A stretch of DNA of 64,000 bases from Thiobacillus sp. (GCA_030692355.1 JAUYCF010000042.1:1-64000), one strand, 5' to 3'; numbered from the stretch's first letter, positions 1 to 11,816 are shown. Notes: a model not told the origin generated them from the letters alone. Program-made: numbers and translations.

Positions 1-40
1 GAGAGAATCAAAGGGGCCATGGTTAGATTGATTTTCAGGA

Positions 41-241
41 TCAAGCCGCTTTGACCGAAAGTTCGACGGCCGTGGGGTTCTCCATGCGCCGACTGGCATC
101 CAGGATTTCAATACCGACGACATTGCCTGCGGCGTCGTAATCCAAAATGACACCGGGCTTCACTTCGTCCGATTCTTCCACCGGGGTGGAGGAAAACAGC
201 ATGGAAAGAATGTCGCTTGCCTGGTCGTAATCGATCTTCAT
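41..241 (-). CDS. DUF2283 domain-containing protein
   Basis: ORF MKIDYDQASDILSMLF...VKPGVILDYDAAGNVVGIEILDAS is typical of DUF2283; internal ATG at 241 preferred; 4-bp overlap with the upstream partner. Confidence 0.8.
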   Translation of the reverse strand: MKIDYDQASDILSMLFSSTPVEESDEVKPGVILDYDAAGNVVGIEILDASRRMENPTAVELSVKAA

Positions 242-495
242 GTCTGCTCCCAATATTTCTCGATCTTGCTGGTTCTGTATACCGTGACGACGACAGGTGG
301 GGTGTGCCAGTCCTCGACGATCAGGCGCAGAAGGTAGGTTTTGTCGTCTGCGCTGACTCGGCCCTGATAGACCTTGCGCCCGCCGAAGCCGGTGACGATT
401 TGTTCGGGCGCGTGCATGACCGATTCAATCCATTCGCTGGGGACTTGCCGGCGCTGCATTTCCAGCTCGGCATGTTCGGTCAGACGGTATTCCAT
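238..495 (-). CDS. DUF4258 domain-containing protein
   Basis: MEYRLTEHAELEMQRRQVPSEWIESVMHAPEQ...YLLRLIVEDW..VVVTVYRTSKIEKYW resembles DUF4258; overlaps the DUF2283 gene. Confidence 0.75.
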   Translation of the reverse strand: MEYRLTEHAELEMQRRQVPSEWIESVMHAPEQIVTGFGGRKVYQGRVSADDKTYLLRLIVEDWHTPPVVVTVYRTSKIEKYWEQT

Positions 496-539
496 GACGC
501 TGGATGCTACACCCTGACACACTTAGCGTCAGCAATAAC

Positions 540-569
540 AATCGGGGGGCGGTTATCCGCCCCCCGATT
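540..569 (-). terminator. Strong hairpin downstream of htpG, probable terminator
   Basis: AATCGGGGGGCGG-TTAT-CCGCCCCCCGATT, a perfect 13-bp stem between the convergent end of htpG and the DUF4258 gene. Confidence 0.7.
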
Positions 570-610
570 CATTTGGTCCCTGCTGCAAGCCGAGACCGAA
601 ATGGGCTTGA

Positions 611-2509
<1,899 letters not shown>

Positions 2510-2548
2510 GCCTTTGATCTCCCGTAACGTACAAATAAGGTGACGGGG

Positions 2549-2577
2549 AGATGGGGGCGGGGGCGGCGGGTTTCAAG
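2549..2577 (-). promoter_or_regulatory. Sigma-32 (RpoH) type promoter of htpG
   Basis: On the minus strand CTTGAAA-N14-CCCCATCT, a close match to the RpoH consensus, upstream of the htpG start at 2509. Confidence 0.75.
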
Positions 2578-2723
2578 GGCTGGTGTGACAGGGGCGTGGC
2601 GGTCTGTCTCGGGCGGAAGCCGTGGCGAGCTTTTGTATGGCTTGATGCTGTGGTGTATGCGAGGGTGCGAAAATCGCGGCGAGGACGCCGCTCCCAGTGA
2701 TGGGGGGCGGCCGTCGGCGCGGA

Positions 2724-4790
2724 TTATTTCTGCTTGCTCAGCAGCGCCAGCAGCTCGACTTGCGCGCAGTAGGGTTTGGTGCGGCGCGGGGAGCGGCGGC
2801 GGTAGCTGCCATCGGAATGCATCTCCCAGGCCTGCACGTTGTCGCGCAGGTAGGGCTTGAGGCCTTCGGCGATGACGCGTTTTTTCAGCTTGGGATTGAG
2901 GATGGGAAATCCGGTTTCGATGCGGCGGAAGAAGTTGCGGTCCATCCAGTCGGCGGAGGACAGGTAGACCTGCTCGTCGCCGCTGTTCCTGAAATAGAAA
3001 ATGCGCGTGTGTTCGAGGAAGCGCCCGACGATCGAGCGTACCCGGATGTGCTCGGACAGCCCGGCAATGCCGGGGCGCAGCGCGCATACGCCGCGAATGA
3101 TGAGGTCGATCTTCACCCCGGCCTGCGATGCGGCATAGAGCGCGGCGATGACCTGCGGCTCCAGCAGCGCGTTCATCTTGGCGACGATGGCGGCGGGTTT
3201 GCCGGCGGCCGCGTTTTCGGCCTCGCGGTTGATTGCGGCGACGACTTCGCTGTGCAGGGTGAACGGCGATTGCCACAGGCGTTTGAGCTTGCCTGCCTTG
3301 CCCAGCCCGGTGATCTGGGTGAACAGGCTGCCGACGTCGGCGGTGATGGTCTCGTCGGCGGTCAGGAGGCCGAAGTCGGTGTACAGGCGCGCGGTGCGTG
3401 CGTGATAGTTGCCGGTGCCCAGATGCGCGTAGCGGCGCAGCACGCCTTCCTCGCGGCGGATCACCAGCGCCAGTTTGGCATGGGTTTTGTGGCCGACCAC
3501 GCCGTAGATCACGTGCGCGCCGACTTCTTCCAGTTTGGCGGCCCAGTTGATGTTGGCCTCCTCGTCGAAGCGCGCCATCAGCTCAACCACCACGGTGACT
3601 TCCTTGCCCGACAATGCGGCGCGGATCAGCGCCTGCATCAGCTTGGAGTCGGTTCCGGTGCGGTAGACCGTCTGCCGCATGGCGACCACGTTGGGGTCGG
3701 CGGCCGCCTGTTCGATGAAGTTGATCACCGGCTGGAAAGACTCGAACGGGTGGTGCAGGAGGATGTCGCTTTTGCGGATCTGCGCGAAGATGTCCTCGTG
3801 CTTGGCCAGCCGGGCGGGCAGGGCGGGGACGAAGGGGGGGAACTTCAGTTCGGGACGGTCGACCCAGTCGGGCACCTGCATCAGGCGCACCAGGTTCACC
3901 GGGCCGTGTTCCTGGTAGAGGGCATCGGCGTCGAGCTCGAACTGTTCCAGCAGGAAGGCCGCCATCGAGGCCGAGCAGTTGTCGGCCACTTCCAGCCGCA
4001 CCGCCGCGCCGTAGTGCCGCTGCGGCAGTTCGCCCTGCAGGGCCTGGCGCAGGTTCTTGGTTTCCTCGTCGTCGACGAACAGGTCGGAATTGCGGGTGAC
4101 GCGGAACTGGTAGCAGCCTTCCACCGTCATTCCGGCAAACAGCTCGCCGACGTGGGCATGCAAAATCGACGACAGGAAGACGAAGCCGTATTCGCAGCCG
4201 GCGATGTCTTCCGGCAGGTGGATCACCCGCGGTAAGGAGCGCGGCGCCTGCACCACCGCGGCGCCGGAATTGCGGCCGAAGGCGTCGCGTCCGGACAGCT
4301 CGACCGCGAAGTTGAGGCTCTTGTTGAGTACGCGCGGGAAGGGGTGCGAGGGGTCGAGCCCAATTGGCGTCAGCACCGGTATCAGCTCGCGGAAGAAATA
4401 GTCGCGGATCCACGCCGCCTGGACTTCGTTCCACTGGGTGCGCCGGAAAAAGTGAATCCCCTGGGTGGCCAGCGCGGGGATGATGTCCTGGTTGAAAAGT
4501 TCGTATTGCCTGGCCACCAGCGCATGGGCGGTTTCCGATACCGCGCGGTATTGCTGGCCTGGCGTCATGCCATCGGGGGATCGCTGGGAGGTGTTGGCGC
4601 GGATCTGCTCCTTCAGCCCGGCCACCCGCACCTCGAAGAACTCGTCCAGGTTGCTGGAAAAGATGCAGAGAAACTTCAGCCGTTCCAGCAGCGGTACATC
4701 GGGATCGTCAGCCTGCGCCAGCACGCGGCGCTGAAACTCGAGGATGCCGAGTTCGCGGTTGATGAGGGTGTCGGGGCTTGGCAGGTGCAT
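2724..4790 (-). CDS. ppk1: Polyphosphate kinase 1
   Basis: 688 aa; INRELGILEFQRRVLAQADD, SSNLDEFFEVRVAGL, ARFDEEANINWAAKLEEVGAHVIYG; PPK1 motifs. Confidence 0.97.
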   Translation of the reverse strand: MHLPSPDTLINRELGILEFQRRVLAQADDPDVPLLERLKFLCIFSSNLDEFFEVRVAGLKEQIRANTSQRSPDGMTPGQQYRAVSETAHALVARQYELFNQDIIPALATQGIHFFRRTQWNEVQAAWIRDYFFRELIPVLTPIGLDPSHPFPRVLNKSLNFAVELSGRDAFGRNSGAAVVQAPRSLPRVIHLPEDIAGCEYGFVFLSSILHAHVGELFAGMTVEGCYQFRVTRNSDLFVDDEETKNLRQALQGELPQRHYGAAVRLEVADNCSASMAAFLLEQFELDADALYQEHGPVNLVRLMQVPDWVDRPELKFPPFVPALPARLAKHEDIFAQIRKSDILLHHPFESFQPVINFIEQAAADPNVVAMRQTVYRTGTDSKLMQALIRAALSGKEVTVVVELMARFDEEANINWAAKLEEVGAHVIYGVVGHKTHAKLALVIRREEGVLRRYAHLGTGNYHARTARLYTDFGLLTADETITADVGSLFTQITGLGKAGKLKRLWQSPFTLHSEVVAAINREAENAAAGKPAAIVAKMNALLEPQVIAALYAASQAGVKIDLIIRGVCALRPGIAGLSEHIRVRSIVGRFLEHTRIFYFRNSGDEQVYLSSADWMDRNFFRRIETGFPILNPKLKKRVIAEGLKPYLRDNVQAWEMHSDGSYRRRSPRRTKPYCAQVELLALLSKQK

Positions 4791-4842
4791 GATTGTTTTT
4801 TCGTGGTGTGCTTCAATGATAAACGTCCGCGCTTATCCTGAC

Positions 4843-4860
4843 ATGACAGAAATATGACAG
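4843..4860 (-). promoter_or_regulatory. Pho box (PhoB binding site) upstream of ppk1
   Basis: Reverse complement reads CTGTCAT-ATTT-CTGTCAT, matching the Pho box CTGTCAT-N4-CTGTCAY. Confidence 0.75.
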
Positions 4861-6437
4861 CTTCCGATTCAGTCGAAATCGAACTCAAGCTTGCCTTGCC
4901 TCCGCAGCAGGTCGAAGCCTTCCTCAAGCTGATGGCGCGGCGTCGCAGCGCACCCGTGCAGCAGGTGCTGGTCACCCGTTATTTCGACACCCCGGATTTT
5001 GCCTTGAGCGCGCAGGGTGTGGCGCTGAGGGTGCGGCGGGTCGGCCGGCGCTGGCTGCAAACACTGAAAACCGAGGGCGAGCGGCGCGGCGGGCTGTCGC
5101 GGCGCGCCGAATATGAAATGGCGGTCACCCGCGGCAGCCCGGACTGGACGCGTTTTCCGGCCGAGGCGCAGGCGTGGGTGCCCGAGGCGCTGCGCGCGCA
5201 GCTGGCGCCGGTGTTCGAAACGCGCTTTCACCGTACCGCCTGGCTTATCAAGGGCCGTGGCGGCGCGCAGATCGAGGTGGCGCTGGATGTGGGCGAGGTG
5301 CGTGCCGGCGAGTGCAGTCAGCCGATCTGCGAGATCGAGCTCGAACTGAAGGCCGGCCAGCCGGATGCGCTGTTCGCCCTGGCGCTGGCGTGGGCCGGGC
5401 GGCTCGATTGCCTGCCGTTCGATGTCAGCAAGGCCGAGCGGGGCGTGCGCCTGGCGCATGGCGAGGGTGCGGAACCGCTCAAGTCCGTGCCGCTGGAGCT
5501 GGATCGCGCGATGAGTGTGGAAGACGGTTTTGCCGCGATTGTTCAGGCCTGCCTGGCGCAGTTCCAGGTCAATCTGCCGGGGGTGCTTTTCCCCCTCCCT
5601 AACCCTCCCCCGCAAGCGGGAGAGGGGATGAACGAGATGCCCAAACCGATTAACGATATCGAATATGTGCACCAGGCGAGGGTGGCGTTGCGGCGCCTGC
5701 GTGCGGCGTTGCGCCAGTATCGCCGGGTGTGCGTGCCGCCGGATGAGTCGATGGACGGCCTGCGCGCGCTGGCGGGCGCGCTCGGCGCGGCGCGCGACTG
5801 GGACGTGCTGTGCGACGAAACCCTGCCCGCAATCGCGCCGCATTACCCCGATGCCGATGCCTGGAAACACGGCACGCAGGCGTTGCAGGCACATCGGGCC
5901 GAGGTGCGCGCGGCGATGCAGGCAACAATCATCCAGGCGCGTCCGGGCGCGTGGCTGCTGGCGCTGCAACGCTGGCTGCTGCTGCGCGGCTGGCGTGCCG
6001 TTCCGGAAGCGCAGCGCTTCATCCAGCTGTCGCCGCTGAAAAAATGGGCGGGCCGGGTGCTGCAGAAGGGCCATCGCCCCATCGTCCGCGGCGCGCGCGA
6101 TTTTGGGCAGTTGCAGGCGGCGCAGCGCCACGCCTTGCGTATTGCCGTCAAGCGCCAACGCTACGCGGCCGAGTTTTTCCAGACCCTGTTCGGCGGGCGC
6201 CGGCAGGCCCGGTATCTGGCTGTGCTGCGCGACGCGCAGGACAGTCTGGGGCGTAGCAATGATGTGCGGGTGGCGTGGGGCCTGCTGACCACGCCTACGA
6301 CTCCACACGTTTTTCAGAACGCGGGGCCGATGCGGGACTTTGCACTCGGCTGGCTGGCGGCGCAGCAGGCGGAAGCGGCGGACGGCGAAAGCGCAGGGCC
6401 TATGCGTGCGTTCCTGAAATTGAAGCCCTACTGGTAG
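4854..6437 (+). CDS. CYTH and CHAD domain-containing protein (inorganic triphosphatase/polyP-associated)
   Basis: N-terminal CYTH motif VEIELKLAL (ExExK) and C-terminal CHAD-type helices (VHQARVALRRLRAALRQYR); adjacent to ppk1. Confidence 0.9.
   Translation: MTASDSVEIELKLALPPQQVEAFLKLMARRRSAPVQQVLVTRYFDTPDFALSAQGVALRVRRVGRRWLQTLKTEGERRGGLSRRAEYEMAVTRGSPDWTRFPAEAQAWVPEALRAQLAPVFETRFHRTAWLIKGRGGAQIEVALDVGEVRAGECSQPICEIELELKAGQPDALFALALAWAGRLDCLPFDVSKAERGVRLAHGEGAEPLKSVPLELDRAMSVEDGFAAIVQACLAQFQVNLPGVLFPLPNPPPQAGEGMNEMPKPINDIEYVHQARVALRRLRAALRQYRRVCVPPDESMDGLRALAGALGAARDWDVLCDETLPAIAPHYPDADAWKHGTQALQAHRAEVRAAMQATIIQARPGAWLLALQRWLLLRGWRAVPEAQRFIQLSPLKKWAGRVLQKGHRPIVRGARDFGQLQAAQRHALRIAVKRQRYAAEFFQTLFGGRRQARYLAVLRDAQDSLGRSNDVRVAWGLLTTPTTPHVFQNAGPMRDFALGWLAAQQAEAADGESAGPMRAFLKLKPYW
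5590..5627. repeat. REP-like palindromic element inside the CYTH-CHAD ORF
   Basis: CCCCCTCCCTAACCCTCCCCCGCAAGCGGGAGAGGGG, with an imperfect stem CCTCCCCCGC/GCGGGAGAGG. Confidence 0.65.
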
Positions 6438-6540
6438 GCGAGTGTCGCGTGGGGGGCACGCCTGTCATCTTCCGTTCTCCCGCTTGTCGCACAATAGGCG
6501 CCGCACGCATTCAAATCAGACATTTTTCGAGGTAAGCCGG

Positions 6541-6993
6541 ATGGAACTCATTTTGTGGCGACACACCGAGGCCGAGGATGCGACCCCTGACCTCTCCCGC
6601 GAACTTACCGGACGCGGCCGCAAGCAGGCTGCGCGCATGGCCGACTGGCTCAATCCGCGGCTGCCGCCGGATATCCGCATTCTGGCGAGCCCGGCCACCC
6701 GCACCCGGCAGACCGCGCAGGCGCTGGGACGCGAATACGAACTGGTGCCGGCGCTGGCGCCCGGTGCCAGCGCCGAAGACGTGCTGGCCGCCGCAGGCTG
6801 GCCGGACGCGCCCTATCCGGTGCTGATCGTCGGCCATCAACCCACGCTGGGGCAGGTGGCGATGCGGCTGCTGACCGGGCAGGCGGGCGATCTGGCGGTG
6901 AAAAAAGGCGGCATCTGGTGGTTCCAGGGTCGCGAGCGGGCGGGCCAGTTGCAGGTGGTGTTGCGTGCGGTGGCGGCACCTGACTGGTTATAA
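6541..6993 (+). CDS. sixA: Phosphohistidine phosphatase SixA-like
   Basis: MELILWRHTEAEDATPDLSRELTGRGRKQAARMADWL; histidine phosphatase RHT motif. Confidence 0.88.
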   Translation: MELILWRHTEAEDATPDLSRELTGRGRKQAARMADWLNPRLPPDIRILASPATRTRQTAQALGREYELVPALAPGASAEDVLAAAGWPDAPYPVLIVGHQPTLGQVAMRLLTGQAGDLAVKKGGIWWFQGRERAGQLQVVLRAVAAPDWL

Positions 6994-7059
6994 TCGCCAT
7001 GTGAATATTCAGCGTAACCAGCAAGACGCGATCCAGCTGACCCCGGCAATGCAGACGAG

Positions 7060-8415
7060 GTGCGTGCAGTGCCGGGCTGGCTGAGCAGTCTGCGCGACCT
7101 GATCGCGGAAGCGAGCCCCTGGCGCCGCTTCATGCTTGCCCTGCTGGTGATCCTGCCGCTGGCCGCCCTGGCCGCCGCCTATCTGTGGTTCAACCCGCCT
7201 GCCTATCGCGTGCTGTATACGCAACTGTCCGACCGCGCCGGCGGCGAAGTCATCACTGCGCTCGAACAGCTCGACATTCCCTACCGCCTGTCTGCCGTTG
7301 ACGGCGCCGTCGAGGTGCCGGCCGACCAGCTGCACGCGGCGCGCTACCGCCTGGCTGCGCGCGGCCTGCCCAAATCCGATGACGATGCGCAGGACGAAGC
7401 CGATCGCGCCCCCAGATTCGGCGCATCGTCGCTGCAGGAACAGCAGCGCTTTCAGCACGCACTCGAGATCGACCTGGCGCGTTCGATCCAGAAGCTGGAA
7501 GCGGTTGAACTTGCGCGCGTCCATCTTGCCCTGCCCAGGGTTTCGCCCTTCCTGCGCGATGCGCCCCTCGCCACCGCTGCCGTGCTGGTGCGGCTGCGCC
7601 CCGGGGCGCGGCTGTCGGTGGAGCAGGTGACGACGATCCAGACCCTGGTGGCCGCCGGGGTGCCGCGCCTGAAACGCGCCGAGGTGCAGGTGCTCGACCC
7701 GCGCGGCATCCTGCTGGGCGCTGCGGCGCCCGAACCTGTGCAGTCGCAGCGCCTGGCGCTGGAGCAGGACCTGGTGCGGCGGGCGCTGGCGGTGCTGACG
7801 CCGTGGCTGGGCGAGGATCGCGTCAGCGTGCAGGTGACCGCCACCCTGGAAGACAGCGAAACCCGGCAGACGGTCGAGCGGGTGCAGAATGTCGGGACAG
7901 GCGGGCGGGCGCGCCCGCTGGAAAAAACCGTGCGCACCACGCGCGTGCCGGAAGGCCGCATCCAGCGCATCCATGCCATCGTGATTCTGGGGTTCGACGC
8001 CAGTGCCAACGAACAGTGGCGTGCCAGGCAGATGGCCAGCCAGGCGCTGGGGCTGCAGCCGGCGCGCGGCGACAGGCTGAATGTCTATGCGCTGCCCGGG
8101 GCGGCACCCAAACCGCAGGCCGATCTTCCCGCTGTCACGCCGCAGGTTGCGGCACCCACCCCTGTTCCCCAGGTGCGGCCGGCCAGCCCACCGCCTGTCG
8201 CGGCCCGTCCCTTTGCCTTGCCGCAATGGTCGCTGGCGGCGGCCGCGGCGGCGCTGATCCTGCTCGCGCTGTCGGCATGGCTGCGCGCCCGCCGGACGCC
8301 CGTCGTCGCGGCAGAAGCAGAGGATTTCGACGCCGAACTCGACGCGGTGCGCAGCCAGGTGCTGGCCGATCCGCGCGTGACAGCGGACGTCGTCAAGCTG
8401 TGGATGCGCGCATGA
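7060..8415 (+). CDS. fliF: Flagellar M-ring protein FliF (short form)
   Basis: 451 aa, GTG start; YRVLYTQLSDRAGGEVITALEQLDIPYRL, VHLALPRVSPFLRD and C-terminal [15 protein letters not shown] (FliG-binding tail). Confidence 0.9.
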   Translation: MRAVPGWLSSLRDLIAEASPWRRFMLALLVILPLAALAAAYLWFNPPAYRVLYTQLSDRAGGEVITALEQLDIPYRLSAVDGAVEVPADQLHAARYRLAARGLPKSDDDAQDEADRAPRFGASSLQEQQRFQHALEIDLARSIQKLEAVELARVHLALPRVSPFLRDAPLATAAVLVRLRPGARLSVEQVTTIQTLVAAGVPRLKRAEVQVLDPRGILLGAAAPEPVQSQRLALEQDLVRRALAVLTPWLGEDRVSVQVTATLEDSETRQTVERVQNVGTGGRARPLEKTVRTTRVPEGRIQRIHAIVILGFDASANEQWRARQMASQALGLQPARGDRLNVYALPGAAPKPQADLPAVTPQVAAPTPVPQVRPASPPPVAARPFALPQWSLAAAAAALILLALSAWLRARRTPVVAAEAEDFDAELDAVRSQVLADPRVTADVVKLWMRA

Positions 8416-9377
8416 GCCAGGGCGGAATCGAAAAATCTGCCGCGCTGCTGCTCGCTCTGGGCGAAGAGGCCACGGCCGCCATATTCCGTTACCTGAGCCC
8501 GCTCGAGGTGAGCCGCCTCGGCAGCGCCATGCGCGAGATGGAGGTGTTGCCGCGTGAACGCGTGCGCGCGATCCTGCGCGATTACGCCGCCGAGGCGGCC
8601 GAGCAGACCGGGTTTGCCGCGGATACCGGGCGATTTCTCGATGAGACGCTCAGGCTTGCACTCAGCCCGGAACGCGCGCAGGCGATGCTGCAGCGCCTGG
8701 GTGCGCCGGCCGCGCAGGCACTGGAAAAACTCGCCTGGCGCGAACCGGCAGAGATTGCCGGCCTGCTGGAGGCGCAGCCGCCGCAGCTGATTGCCGTCGT
8801 GATGGCGCAACTGCCGCGCGACGTCGCCGCCGCGGTGCTTGACCTGCTGCCCGGCACTACGCGCGCGGATACCCTGCAGAGTCTGGCGCACAGCGACGCA
8901 CCCAGTTTCGACATGCTGGGCGAACTGGGCGACTGGCTGGCCAGCCTCGAAGCCGTCGTGCCGTCCCAGGGCGAGGCCGCTGTCGCCAGCCTACTGGGGC
9001 AGATGAGCGAGGGCAGCGCGGCGGCTGCCTTGAGCCAGCTCGACCGGAACGATGCGGAGCTGGCCGCGCGCCTGCGCGTTCGCCATCTCGCGTTCGAAGA
9101 CCTGGCGCGGCTGCCTGAAGACGGCCGCAAAACCTTTTTGCGCAACATCGGCGCGCGCACGCTGCTGCATGCGTTGAAGGGCAGCGACGGGCGGGTGCTC
9201 GACGCGTTGACGGCGGTGATGAGTTCGACCGCCGCACAGCGCATGCGCGACGATCTCGATACCCTGGGCGCGCTGCCGGTGACCGCGATCCAGGCGGCGC
9301 AGGAAGATGCCGGCGCCACCTTGCGGCGCCTGGCGGCGGAGGGAGCGATTCCGTTCCCTGAAGAGGAGACCGCATGA
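8412..9377 (+). CDS. fliG: Flagellar motor switch protein FliG
   Basis: [43 protein letters not shown] overlap with fliF. Confidence 0.92.
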   Translation: MSQGGIEKSAALLLALGEEATAAIFRYLSPLEVSRLGSAMREMEVLPRERVRAILRDYAAEAAEQTGFAADTGRFLDETLRLALSPERAQAMLQRLGAPAAQALEKLAWREPAEIAGLLEAQPPQLIAVVMAQLPRDVAAAVLDLLPGTTRADTLQSLAHSDAPSFDMLGELGDWLASLEAVVPSQGEAAVASLLGQMSEGSAAAALSQLDRNDAELAARLRVRHLAFEDLARLPEDGRKTFLRNIGARTLLHALKGSDGRVLDALTAVMSSTAAQRMRDDLDTLGALPVTAIQAAQEDAGATLRRLAAEGAIPFPEEETA

Positions 9378-9973
9378 GTACCGACGACGATACCACCGCA
9401 TTCGAACAGTGGGAGGTGGTGGAGCTGGCGGCGTCCGCAAGCCGTGTGGCGACGCCCGCCGAGGATGTCGAGACCGAACTGGTGAGGCTGCGCGAGGCCG
9501 CGCGCGCCGACGGCTACGCAGAAGGGGAGGCCGCCGGACGGGTGGAAGGGGAGCAGGCCTGCGGGCGCATGAAGCAGATGGTCGAGAGCTTTTCGGCCAC
9601 CCTGGACAACCTCGATTTCCGGCTTGCCGACATGGTGCTGGAACTGGCGCTCGACGTGGCGCGCCAGGTGGTGGCCGGCGAACTGGCGGCACGCCCGGAA
9701 CGCATCCTCGATGTGGTCAATCTGGCGCTGAAGGAGATGGCGGAAACCAGCCGCGAGGCGCGCCTGCTGCTGAATCCGGACGACGCCGCGCTGGTGCGGC
9801 CGCACCTCGATCAGGTGCTGGACAAGAACCGCCTGCGCATCGTGGAAGACGTGCGCATCGCGCGCGGCGGCTGCCTGATCGAAACCGCGCAGGGCGATCT
9901 CGACGCCACGCTGCCCGCACGCTGGCGCCAGGTGGTGCAGGTTCTCGGCAGCAACAAGAACTGGATCGACTAA
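9374..9973 (+). CDS. fliH: Flagellar assembly protein FliH
   Basis: 199 aa; coiled region followed by [35 protein letters not shown]; position between fliG and fliI. Confidence 0.85.
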   Translation: MSTDDDTTAFEQWEVVELAASASRVATPAEDVETELVRLREAARADGYAEGEAAGRVEGEQACGRMKQMVESFSATLDNLDFRLADMVLELALDVARQVVAGELAARPERILDVVNLALKEMAETSREARLLLNPDDAALVRPHLDQVLDKNRLRIVEDVRIARGGCLIETAQGDLDATLPARWRQVVQVLGSNKNWID

Positions 9974-11367
9974 TGGACCGCATCGTCCGCTTGCGCGAAT
10001 ACCTGGCCAACTGTCGGCGTGCGGTGCGCTGGGCGACGCCGATCGCGACCAGCGGGCGACTTACACGGGTGTCCGGGCTGGTGATGGAAGCGGTGGGGCT
10101 GCGGCTGCCGGTGGGCAGCCAGTGCCACGTGCAGATTCCCGGCGGGCAGAGCATCGAGGCCGAAGTGGCCGGTTTTTCCGGCGACCGGCTGTTCATTATG
10201 CCGGCCACCGACATTTACGGCGTGATGCCGGGCGCGCGGGTGATTCCCGACAACCCGATGGCGGCGCAGCCGCCGCGTTTGGGGATGCGCTACATCCCGC
10301 GCCGCCGCGCGCAGGATCGGGTGCGTCAGGTGCCGGTCGGCGAACCCCTGCTGGGGCGCGTGCTCGATGGCGCCGGGCGGCCGCTGGACGGCCTCGGTCC
10401 GCTGTCGCTGGAACGTCGCGTGCCCTTGTACAGCCGTCCCATCAATCCGCTGGAACGGGCGCCGATCCGGCAGACGCTGGACGTCGGCGTGCGCGCGATC
10501 AACGGCTTGTTGACGGTGGGGCGCGGACAGCGGCTCGGCCTGTTTGCCGGCAGCGGCGTCGGCAAGAGCATTCTGCTCGGCATGATGGCGCGCTACACCG
10601 ATGCGGACGTGGTGGTGGTGGGGCTGATCGGCGAACGCGGCCGTGAAGTCAAGGAATTCATCGATCGCATCCTCGGCGCCGAGGGCATGGCGCGCGCGGT
10701 GGTGGTGGCCGCGCCCGCCGATCATCCGCCGCTGATGCGGCTGAACGGCGCGGCATATGCGATGTCGATCGCCGAATACTTTCGCGACCAGGGCAAGCAC
10801 GTGCTGCTCATCATGGATTCGCTTACCCGCTATGCGATGGCGCAGCGCGAGGTGGCGCTGGCAATCGGCGAGCCACCCGCCACCAAGGGCTACCCGCCGT
10901 CGGTCTTCGCCAAGCTGCCGCAGCTGGCCGAACGCGCCGGCAACGGCCGCAGCGGCAGCGGCTCGATCACCGCGTTTTTCACCGTGCTGATGGAAGGCGA
11001 CGACCAGCAGGATCCGATCGCCGATGCGGCACGGGCGATCCTCGACGGCCATATCGTGTTGAGCCGCGACCTGGCCGATGCCGGGCATTACCCCGCCATC
11101 GACGTCGAAGCCTCGATCAGCCGGGTTCAGCCCGACCTCCTTTCCGAAGAGGCGCTGGAGCGCACCCGTCGCTTCAAGTATCTCTATTCGCGCTACATGC
11201 GCAGCCGCGACCTGCTGGCTGTCGGCGCCTATGTGCCGGGTGCCGACCTGGTGCTGGACGAGGCCGTGAGGCTGTATCCCAGAATGCAGGGCTACCTGAT
11301 GCAGGGCATGCGCGAACGCGCGTCGCTGGACGATGCCCGTGCCGGACTGGATGAGGTGCTCGGGTGA
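9973..11367 (+). CDS. fliI: Flagellum-specific export ATPase FliI
   Basis: Walker [60 protein letters not shown]. Confidence 0.96.
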   Translation: MDRIVRLREYLANCRRAVRWATPIATSGRLTRVSGLVMEAVGLRLPVGSQCHVQIPGGQSIEAEVAGFSGDRLFIMPATDIYGVMPGARVIPDNPMAAQPPRLGMRYIPRRRAQDRVRQVPVGEPLLGRVLDGAGRPLDGLGPLSLERRVPLYSRPINPLERAPIRQTLDVGVRAINGLLTVGRGQRLGLFAGSGVGKSILLGMMARYTDADVVVVGLIGERGREVKEFIDRILGAEGMARAVVVAAPADHPPLMRLNGAAYAMSIAEYFRDQGKHVLLIMDSLTRYAMAQREVALAIGEPPATKGYPPSVFAKLPQLAERAGNGRSGSGSITAFFTVLMEGDDQQDPIADAARAILDGHIVLSRDLADAGHYPAIDVEASISRVQPDLLSEEALERTRRFKYLYSRYMRSRDLLAVGAYVPGADLVLDEAVRLYPRMQGYLMQGMRERASLDDARAGLDEVLG

Positions 11368-11816
11368 AGCCGTTTTCCCTGGCCCGGATTCTGCAGCTGG
11401 CCGAGCGCCGCGCCGAAGGCCTTTCGCGCGAGGTCAAGCTCGCGCACGGCATCTGGCTGCGCGCGCGCGGGCGTCAGGTGCAGCTGACCACGCTGCGCGA
11501 CGCGCACGTTGCGCAGCTGGCCAGCCAGTTGCGCGATGGCGTGCCGGCGGCGCAGTTGCAGGAGATGAATCGCCTGCAGCACGCGCAAGCCGCCGAAATG
11601 CAGGCCGCGCAAGCCGCCATCGACGCTGCGCACCGCGACTGGCAGGCGCGGCTGGCCGAATGGATGCAGGTCGAGCAACGGGTCAAGGCGCTGCGCCTGC
11701 TGGAGCAGCGCCGCCTGACGCAGGCCGCGATCCAGCAACGACGCAGCGAGCAGCGTGAGCATGACGAACTGGTCGAGCTCACGCATCGCCAGGATGACGG
11801 TCGATGGGCACGCTGA
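11364..11816 (+). CDS. fliJ: Flagellar export protein FliJ-like coiled coil
   Basis: 150 aa, highly helical, follows fliI with GTGA overlap. Confidence 0.75.
   Translation: MKPFSLARILQLAERRAEGLSREVKLAHGIWLRARGRQVQLTTLRDAHVAQLASQLRDGVPAAQLQEMNRLQHAQAAEMQAAQAAIDAAHRDWQARLAEWMQVEQRVKALRLLEQRRLTQAAIQQRRSEQREHDELVELTHRQDDGRWAR

Noticed and set aside
2697-4235. 512-aa plus-strand ORF antisense to ppk1
   Set aside because: Complement of a well-supported conserved gene; no recognisable domain.
4869-6308. 479-aa minus-strand ORF
   Set aside because: Antisense to the CYTH-CHAD gene; Arg/His/Gln-rich shadow translation.
7009-8226. 405-aa minus-strand ORF opposite fliF
   Set aside because: fliF is supported by motifs and coupled neighbours; the antisense frame is a GC artefact.
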